Source of the DNA: Pycnopodia helianthoides
Taxonomy: Eukaryota > Echinodermata > Asteroidea > Forcipulatida > Asteriidae
Length of the DNA: 64,000 nucleotides
Assembly: GCA_032158295.1 (NCBI GenBank)
Contig: CM063247.1
Location: 16,470,009-16,534,008, forward strand
Direction of reading: 5' to 3'
Part shown: positions 48,104-64,000 of the stretch, piece by piece
Layout of the letters: every line of letters begins with the position of its first letter
Position numbering within the stretch: position 1 is the first letter of the stretch
The notes under the pieces: model-generated
Seen by the model: only the letters and a program-made list of their open reading frames with translations
Database searches by the model: none
What the model was told of the DNA's origin: nothing
Program-made: the position numbers and the translations under genes

Positions 48104-48827
48104 TTAACAAAAAAGAGAAACCCACAAACAACAGACCGCAGTAACCCGTTCATTGCCGTTGTACAGAACGGAGATTAATGCTGATGAAACGTGCACGATT
48201 ATGAGAAAAAACAAGATGACGACGACAGTGGTTAACATTTGACAGTTGGCGAGTTCGTGTCCGGTGAATATACGAAATATCACAGGCACGGCCAGTGCAA
48301 CTGCCGTGAGGAAGAACGCCATTTCGCTTAGCCAGAAGACAGGTTTCAGGAACCAATCCCCGTTACGGATTTTCCTACAGAAAGCTCCAATGAACAGTAA
48401 CACTAACACTTTCAGAAGATCGATAACTATGGATGTCTCAAAAACAGTCTTATCGATGGCGATGTTTAGATTAATAAGGGAGGATTCAATCATATAGATG
48501 ACGTTCTCGCTGTGTTCATTCAGCTTTATCATGGCGTCTTCAACAGTAGGGCCAAGCTCTTGGGTGACGTAGCGCCCCCACCTGTCCCACTTGTCGGTCA
48601 ATATTCCCAAGAGCAATCTCCAAATCGGAACGTAATATTTCGACAGATTCCCGAAGGACTCGTCCCAGGTTTGCCGTCTCACACCTGGCTACTTGGGCTG
48701 TATAAGCGGCTTCGTCTGTCGCTCTGTCTATACCAGATCGACAACAAAAGACCTGTGAGAATGCCATCGTGATGAAACACAAGGCGAGCGGCAGTCCATT
48801 TGTAGTAATCACCGCAATTCTCCCCAT
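48104..48827 (-). pseudogene. frameshifted paralogue of membrane protein A
   Basis: From ATG 48827 the start reads GRIAVITTNGLPLALCFITM, matching protein A (GVAVMTTHGLLLALCFITM). Homology resumes in another frame by about 48682 (SKYYVPIW, then LINLNIAIDKTVFETSIVID, then WFLKPVFWLSEMAFFLTAVA and FTGHELANCQM) to the stop at 48104. At least one frameshift therefore lies between about 48735 and 48682. All three C-terminal membrane segments are intact, so an assembly indel or an unnoticed intron remains possible. Confidence 0.55.
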
Positions 48828-50126
48828 TTTACAGCCAAAAATGACATGGAAATTAGTTATTCACCGGACACAGTCAACGATACTGCAAAAGGTATACATT
48901 TTTTAGTACAACAATCAACAGTCACAGTTTCTGAAAACCACATAGAGGGCACGTCGAGAACCGACAATGTTCGAACTTCCCCATAACCGTGCCAAGCACA
49001 TATTTTATGGCTTCCTTTTAATTCACGATCATAGGTCCTATTCAAAATCACGGCTTGGGCATTGGGCTTGGGCTCCGTTTAGATATTTCGAAAACGTGCG
49101 CTTTCCTATGGGGCTTCAATGAGGCGGACGAAGCCCAAGCTTGGGCCCAAACCATATGGTTTCGAAAACGGCCATAAAGAACCCCGGTTATTAGTCCCCG
49201 CGTTTCCCTGTCAAATCTCGACTGGCCCCAAAATCTCATTCGACGTAAATTCACGGCCCAATTGAACGAGAGGCTCTGCTTGGCCATACAAACTTGTAAA
49301 CGAAAAAAAACTGCAATGAATTTGACCGTTTGCGCGGAAACCCGAACCCCCCCCCCAAAAAAAACAATCACAAAACTCACATTCTTCGCAAATAATGATC
49401 CTTGCAGTTTGGATCTACGTGTGTGCAACATCAAAGTGTTCATATCAGACCCTCTTACCTAGCCATGTTTTCCTTTACAGTTGAACCACAGTGGTACACC
49501 ATTCACAGAATACACTTCGTTATGTTGCGGAACAGCGGGTCATTATGTTGTCCCACCGAGTACATACGCCTGCTCGAAATTTAAATGAGCAATAGAAGAT
49601 CGCATGTACACGTCACCGTTTTCAACGGCTTAAAGCTCTGCTCTCGATTTCATCATCAGAATGAATGATAGAGTGCAAAAAGTTGGCTTGCGCAATCCTA
49701 GGGCCGGCGGGAAAACCAAACATGTGCAACAGTCATCAGGGCCTAATTCAAAACACTTTCAGATACAATGTCCTCATTCATGCACACATTCATGCAATCG
49801 ATTAATCGAACATCTCACATCATAAGCAGTTTCGTCAGGGAAATCCCCAACACTTTCGAACATGGTGGGTAGACCTGACAAGATTGATATTGTAGAACTT
49901 TGGACTTTCAAATTTTTGTTTTGTGGTCCGTGTCTGTGGCTCTCATTTCAAGTTGATTAATAACATCAAAATAATACACATGTTTCAAGAAACACTTGAT
50001 CATACATTTATTGAAAATCACAGAACCAAACTCTTGAAAATCACACTCACTACGAACATTAATTGAAGTTCACCTTCATATCAAAATGAAATGATAACTT
50101 AAGTATGTCATACAGGATTTTTAGTA
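48828..50126. other. no gene recognised
   Basis: 49060-49165 contains an inverted repeat around GCTTGGGC. The remainder is AT-rich. Confidence 0.35.
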
Positions 50127-51800
50127 AATTTGAAACCGAGGTTTGTGTTGAAACATTCTGCAGAAGACGATCAGAGCGTACTGATCGAAACATTATGTTT
50201 TTTCCAACACTGGTTCTTTTCAGAACCATCGCAGCTCAATGGGAGATCACAATGGTGTCAACGCAAACCCGATTGTCAAGATATTTTCCCTCCCCATTTT
50301 AGGTCGACCAATGCCACGGATTGGTAAAGCTAAACAAAAATTAATCAACATTTTGTTCACGTACAAGACTACTTTTTATGAACCTCAAGGAAAACCGACT
50401 AGGGAAATTTCAAAAACAATTTTGGATTTCAACCCAAATTGATTTAAAAGCATAACTTGATATTTTAAATAAAAGTCGCATCCCCTCAAGGTGATCCCTC
50501 CGCTGCCGCTTCCCAGGTTGTATGTCAACTTGGGTGTGATCCCTGGCTACACGGCAGTTAACGGTTGCATGGCTTCTGACTGGCACCCCCGTACAAAGAT
50601 ATTGACAAAAAAGGGAGACTGCAAACATTAGGGATAGATAGCTCAGTTGGTAGAGCACATTTATCCGGTTGTTTCAAGTACCAATGACATTGAAGAGTAT
50701 TAATCACTTCCCGGAAAACAAGATGACTGACTGAGCCGAAATAAACAAGTGCACGGATGACAAGTTTTTAAATGCATTGTTGGCAAATTACGGTTTAAAA
50801 AAAAAATTCAAAGATTGATTTCTTGGATGTGACTTTGAAAACGAGAGAATTGGAGTGAAAAACGTTCAGTGTGTGAATCCTTTTCAATAGTAGTTTCAAG
50901 TTCACGCAAAAACATGAATAGATCAGATTGATTTTTCAGATGTATTCACAAACATATCAAGGCACTTTGTGGTACAGCTACACAATTATATACAAATACT
51001 TTACTTTAAAGTGATTTAAAACCCTCTCAGCAGACCTAGGGGGCCTCCGGAAGGCACTTTTTGTTCCCTTTTTAATTACTGGTTGTTCTTTTTTGCCATT
51101 TCCGCTTAAACTGCATGTTATTCTCAATGAAACACTCTAGTTTGACATTCTAAAGTCACCTTTAATATTGAGTTCAGTACAGGTCAGGCCTAATTTGCGA
51201 TAGCTTGGACTCCAGCCGAAGCTGATGTGTGTACCATAAGCCCATTGGGCTGTGCACAGATCTAATCACCTCGAGTTTCACATCAGCCAGGCTAGGCGAA
51301 GCTCAAAGCTATGTCAACCTAGTGATGCGATGACAGGATGCGATTTTGTTTTTTCATACCACACGCTGGCTATTGTATTCAAGCATAAGGTTTGAGCGCC
51401 TCCCCGGATCCCTTCACTGTTGACCCCATAATAAGTGTGTGGTACAAACAAAAATTGCTGACAGGATCTAAACAACAGCTGTTCCAAGACAGACTGGTGC
51501 TGTCTACCACAGTTTTATGTCCATGTTTCAAATCGGCTGTTTCATGTACTGCTCAAATTGCCTGAATGCTTCAATCTTTTGTGGGTGTGTCCAGGGGACC
51601 TCCATTCATCTATGTAGGCCATTAGAAAAAAAGGATTGCGTCCACCGAACAGTGTTTTATAGAACACGTGTAATAGTAAGTGCCTTCCGGAGGCTCTCCT
51701 AATGCAGCTTGTTAAAATTGTGGAGGGGGGGGGGTGCTGCTTTGAGGGTTAAACATTGTGCCTTCAAAGCAATAGCTTTGTCAAATTCACAAATGAATAA
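50127..51800 (+). repeat. diverged copy of 37.4-39.2 kb
   Basis: Aligns in order with 37430-37796, 38139-38683 and 39076-39150 (GAGGTTTGTGTTGAAACATT; GGGTGTGATCCCTGGCTA; GCAATAGCTTTG). It lacks both MITEs found in the other copy, and carries its own insertion at about 51018-51748. Includes a tRNA-like SINE head (50631-50690). Confidence 0.85.
51018..51748. mobile_element. ~730-bp element inserted in the diverged copy
   Basis: Defined by comparison with 39076-39100: sequence from ACCCTCTCAGCAG to GCTGCTTTGAGGGT is extra. Ends form short imperfect TIRs (CCCTC..AGCAG). Inner inverted blocks (GGCCTCCGGAAGGCACTT near 51048; complement near 51690) strengthen the case. Flanks read TTAAAA and TTAAAC. 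Confidence 0.65.
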
Positions 51801-52159
51801 AAAACATTACAAATAAATTTGTAAAAATACTTTAATCTATATCTATTTCCTTTTTGGAATCGAGACCCATTTCATGACGTCATTTAACACTATATTGCTT
51901 TCTGTCATTATTGTAGTTATAAATATTCCTAAACAACATTTTCAAAGAATTCGAAAATTCTTAACGGGAAGTTGTGGGGCTTTTAAATTTGTAGGAAATG
52001 ATACTGCCTGACTTATTATTCATAAGTTTAACTTCTTCAGTGACCTAGCCAGCCGGACCAGTTAGCCGTTATTTCACTAGTTAGCCAACTTTGTAGTCCA
52101 TTATGGAGATAATTTTAACTGATAGTTGTCAGCATTTGTCCAGCGGACTACTGTTAAGG

Positions 52160-52672
52160 GAAAATGCTGATCAAGGGTTATGCATTTAGTCTCATCAAAG
52201 AGTCCAAACATGTTGGTGTTTTAGTTATTAAATACTGAACTACTTTGTTGGACTCTGGAAGCTAGCAAAACACTAGCTTAAACCACGAAATGCTGATCAA
52301 GGGTTATGCATTTAGTCTCATCAAAGAGTCCAAACATGTTGGTGTTTTAGTTATTAAATACTGAACTACTTTGTTGGACTCTGGAAGCTAGCAAAACACT
52401 AGCTTAAACCATGAAATGCTGACCAAGGGTTATGCATTTTAGTCTCATCAAAGAGTCCAAACATGTTGGTGTTGATTTATTAAATACTGAACTACTTTGT
52501 TGGACTCTGGAAGCTAGCAACACGCTAGCTTAAACCATGAAATGCTGACCAAGGGTTATGCATTTTAGTCTCATCAAAGAGTCCAAACATGTTGGTGTTT
52601 AATTATTAAATACTGAACTACTTTGTTGGATTCTGGCAGCTAGCAAAACAGTAGCTTAAGCCATGAAGTGTG
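52160..52672. repeat. ~124-bp tandem array, four copies
   Basis: ATGCTGATCAAGGGTTATGC recurs near 52164, 52289, 52414 and 52539. The first two copies are almost identical, so amplification is recent. Confidence 0.85.
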
Positions 52673-53299
52673 GTTACAAAGACAAATCTGCTTCTGGAAG
52701 CATAGATCCCTTGCATCGGCCACCGTCGCTATCACGTCAACATATGGAAATGTATGTAATGTCATGCACAACTTTCAGCCAATGAGAGGTCTCCCCTTGA
52801 CCTGAGTGAGAGTGATGTTTGAGCCTGTGACGTCATAGACCTTTTTCAGATGACGTCACTATTTTATCGCTCACCATGCTGGAGAACTGACATATTGTCG
52901 GCTCAGTGCTACGAGGTCGTTAATTGCAATTTCAAATCCGTAATGATCAAAAGGTCATTGCAAATATGCAAATAAACTTGAAAAAAATTACTTCAAAATC
53001 CACAAGTAATTGTTTTTCTTAGAAACTGAATGTTTCTTTTTGCCAAACTATTTTTTGGAGACCACTCTTGATCAATAATCTCCATTTACAAGGAGTTCCA
53101 AAATATGCAAAACCAATTTTATGAAATCCATACTAACTGCACTAAGGACCTTATAGTCTTGAGCTGACGATGTGCAAGTCATGCACACACGTTACTTGGA
53201 GTGGAACACCTGGAGACAAAGTGGAGCTGCAACTTTTTCCATAGAAAATGCCGGTTGTGGCGAGAAATCAGGAGAGAAACCAGATAGTTTTTCGAGTCT
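52673..53299. other. kif24 3'UTR side
   Basis: Follows the minus-strand kif24 stop; expected to hold its 3' untranslated region. No clear polyadenylation signal was assigned. Confidence 0.35.
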
Positions 53300-61776
<8,477 letters not shown>

Positions 61777-61934
61777 TCAGCTCATGCATTATTCAACAGG
61801 TCGTTTCCATTGGAGAAGATCAACAAAATAGTGGAGTGGGGACTGCTTAGAAACGACAGAACAATTGTCAGGAAAATGTTGGCTGAGCAGATCACAGCGT
61901 CAATGGTCAAAGGCAAAATTAAAATCATTATTAA

Positions 61935-62287
61935 AGCACATGTACAACATTGGTAATTTTCAAAGACTAGTATCCGCACTTTATGTGACCCAGCATATAC
62001 ATGAAATAACAAACCTGTGAAAGTTTTAGCTCAATCGGTCATCGGAGTCATGAGAAAATAGTGAAAAAAACCCATTACAATGCATGTTTTCACTGTTTTC
62101 AAACATTGGGTTTTGGACACGGGCGATTTAAAGACTAATTGTTTTACTCATTTCCTAAAAATTGTAGCATTTCAAGCAAATCTATTTCAGTGGAAGTCTA
62201 CCACCATGACCATCTTCATACCATGTTAGTTATGTGCAAATCTGTGAACATTTATATTTTCAATCTTACCAATGTTGTACACACCCT
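61935..62287. mobile_element. TTAA-flanked MITE, AGCACATGTACAAC family
   Basis: 353 bp, TTAA at 61931-61934 and 62288-62291, shared core at about 61997-62070. Inserted just upstream (on the gene strand) of kif24 exon 61657-61762. Confidence 0.75.
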
Positions 62288-62974
62288 TTAACAACAAAAG
62301 CTATCAATTTCTTGTGTTTCAATTGATCTGTTTTCCAGTCTACAAATCTTGTTCAAACATGTACATGTACATGTTTAAATGTTAACAAAACTAGTTTCCT
62401 GTTAATGATTAAATAAAACTACTAACACCTTGGATCGGATATGCAGTGTGGCTCATAAAAGTAGACTGAAACCAAAGAAGCACTTTGCCATTGGATACAA
62501 TTAATACTTTTTTTGTGGAATGAAGGCACCTAGAAAATGTAGAAGGATTGTAACGCATAAACAAATTAATATTACACATGTGTGTGTGAGATAAACCATG
62601 GATACAGCACCTTGTGAACCATTACATGGTGCTTTGTGAATAAATGGGTCTTAAAACTTGAACACAGCTCCAAAAACTTTGTAGACAAAAATAATGAGCG
62701 CTTCGAGACGCCCTCAGGTGTGATTACCCGGTAAACGATAAGAACTGCGTATTATTTATTGATTTATACAATGAAAACAAGTAGTAAGTAACTTAAACAG
62801 AATTACCAATAGGGTTCTCCCCAGGATTGTTCAAAACTGTGGGGCATTCTGTGGACCCAAATTGTGGAAGTTTGGCCGAAGCACACTGAATTGAAACGAG
62901 GTCCTCAGAATGTTTTCTACTTTGTGTTAGCCTTGATTGCAAGGCTGTGTAATAGTTTTCTTACTATAAAGCTA

Positions 62975-63345
62975 AAAATGTGAATAACCACAGCCGCACG
63001 AATGCGATGCCCGAATGCAATGCAACTCCTTTTCCGGTCCCCCCGACTGTCTTTAAACAGCACACCACGCTCTCACACCCAAGGAAGCACACAAACGCTC
63101 GTTTCCACAGTCACACACACACACCGCTATTCCACACACTGCTATCGCCCACAATCCTAGCCCGTGAGCCGTCAGGCTCAGGAGCCTAACGGCTCATGGG
63201 CTAGGATAGCGGTGTGTGGACAATAGCGGTGTGTGTGTGGGGCTGTGTACAGGCGCTGTGTGTGTGCATGGTGAGAGTGCGGTGTGCTATTTTGTTTAGA
63301 GTCAGTCGGGGGACTGGGGTTGTATCGCATTCGGCGGCTGAGGTT
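62975..63345. mobile_element. ~370-bp foldback element
   Basis: Nearly the whole segment is an imperfect inverted repeat centred near 63177 (TCCTAGCCC... / ...GGGCTAGGA, ACACCGCTAT / ATAGCGGTGT, GCGATG / CATTCG near the outer ends). CA/TG-rich arms. No coding content. Confidence 0.65.
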
Positions 63346-63978
63346 TTAGTATCCTTGCTCTATGGTTTTAGACGGAGTACTTGTCTACACAGCCTTGATA
63401 TATCAAGGCTAACTTTGTTTAAATTGGTTTCAAAAGCCCTACTGTGCAATCTGGAGCATTCAAAGTGGTTTTATCTGGAAGATTTTTGTGAATTGAACTG
63501 AAGATAAAAAATAAGAATAAGAATATATTGTGCAATGGCCGCAATTCGCGTGTACTGTATCAGCACACAATTCCCCCTATCAAAATGGACAGGTACATGT
63601 AGCCAAAGGAGAGTACAACGCTGAGTGTTCAATGATCTGTTACACAAACCCTAACAGATTACTGCTAACTGCAGTGACGACTCTATACGCAGTTATGGTG
63701 TGGGTTTTACAATTACTCTAAATAATTCCAACCAATGGGGAAATGATTTGCATTGAAATTGATTTTTCTACAATTTCTTTTGCAGTCAGAAAATACCAGC
63801 TGTACGTGTACCTTACTTCAGGTACTATGCAATTATGGATCAGAAATACGTGTGTCTTTGGTCACAAACGGTTACAATGGGATGAAAAAACACCTGCTAC
63901 TTCTACTTAACAGGATGTAATCGTTGATTATAGAGACAGCCCGCCAAATGAAACCGAAAAACACTCAACAACTCTTAA
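63346..63978. other. no gene recognised
   Basis: Expected to be kif24 intron or upstream sequence; no kinesin P-loop or switch I exon was seen in either direction. Confidence 0.35.
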
Positions 63979-64000
63979 AGGCAGGGTATACTTTTGGTAA
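63979..64000. mobile_element. TTAA-MITE left end, cut by window edge
   Basis: TTAA at 63975-63978 followed by AGGCAGGGTATACTTTTGG, similar to the AGGCAAAGT family. Confidence 0.5.

Overview
This is an animal nuclear window: intron-containing genes with GT-AG junctions, tRNA-derived SINEs and a dense load of short DNA transposons. The recognisable genes (fem1b-, slc30a5- and kif24-like) are conserved across bilaterians. The mix of compact foldback transposons and tRNA-like SINEs suggests an invertebrate deuterostome, most likely an echinoderm; that placement is inference and was not tested by any search.

Layout. 1-9.2 kb is repeat-rich and holds no gene I can support: a Mutator-like element with an intact 9-bp target duplication, inverted-repeat elements, a tandem array and nested TTAA-flanked MITEs. 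9.25-11.19 kb (minus) is a single-exon FEM1B-like CUL2 substrate receptor broken by one frameshift at an A-run. 13.8-26.3 kb (minus) is a nearly complete SLC30A5/ZnT5 zinc transporter in 15 exons; only the N-terminal exon was not found. It carries one in-frame TGA, and one of its exon ends, splice donor included, has been amplified into a tandem array. 27.5-28.3 kb (minus) is an unrecognised open frame interrupted by a 159-bp hairpin transposon, next to a 91-bp minisatellite. 29-40 kb is gene-poor and holds histone-type 3' stem-loops without a histone gene, plus a 3.03-kb tandem duplication that arose by unequal crossover between two MITE copies. 40.9-48.8 kb carries two paralogous, unrecognised four-pass membrane proteins (minus), the second frameshifted, separated by an inverted tandem array. 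50.1-51.8 kb is a diverged copy of 37.4-39.2 kb that preserves empty insertion sites for two MITEs. 53.3-61.8 kb (minus) is the 3' half of a KIF24-like kinesin-13 gene; the rest of its motor lies beyond the window. 61.8-64 kb holds repeats.

The genes do not form a functional unit: an E3 ligase receptor, a secretory-pathway zinc transporter and a centriolar/ciliary kinesin are neighbours by position only. The most informative content is structural: MITE families with datable insertions, a recombination scar, and a splice-site satellite. All exon boundaries come from reading the sequence, with reading-frame continuity across junctions as the main check; family assignments come from remembered family features, not from a search.
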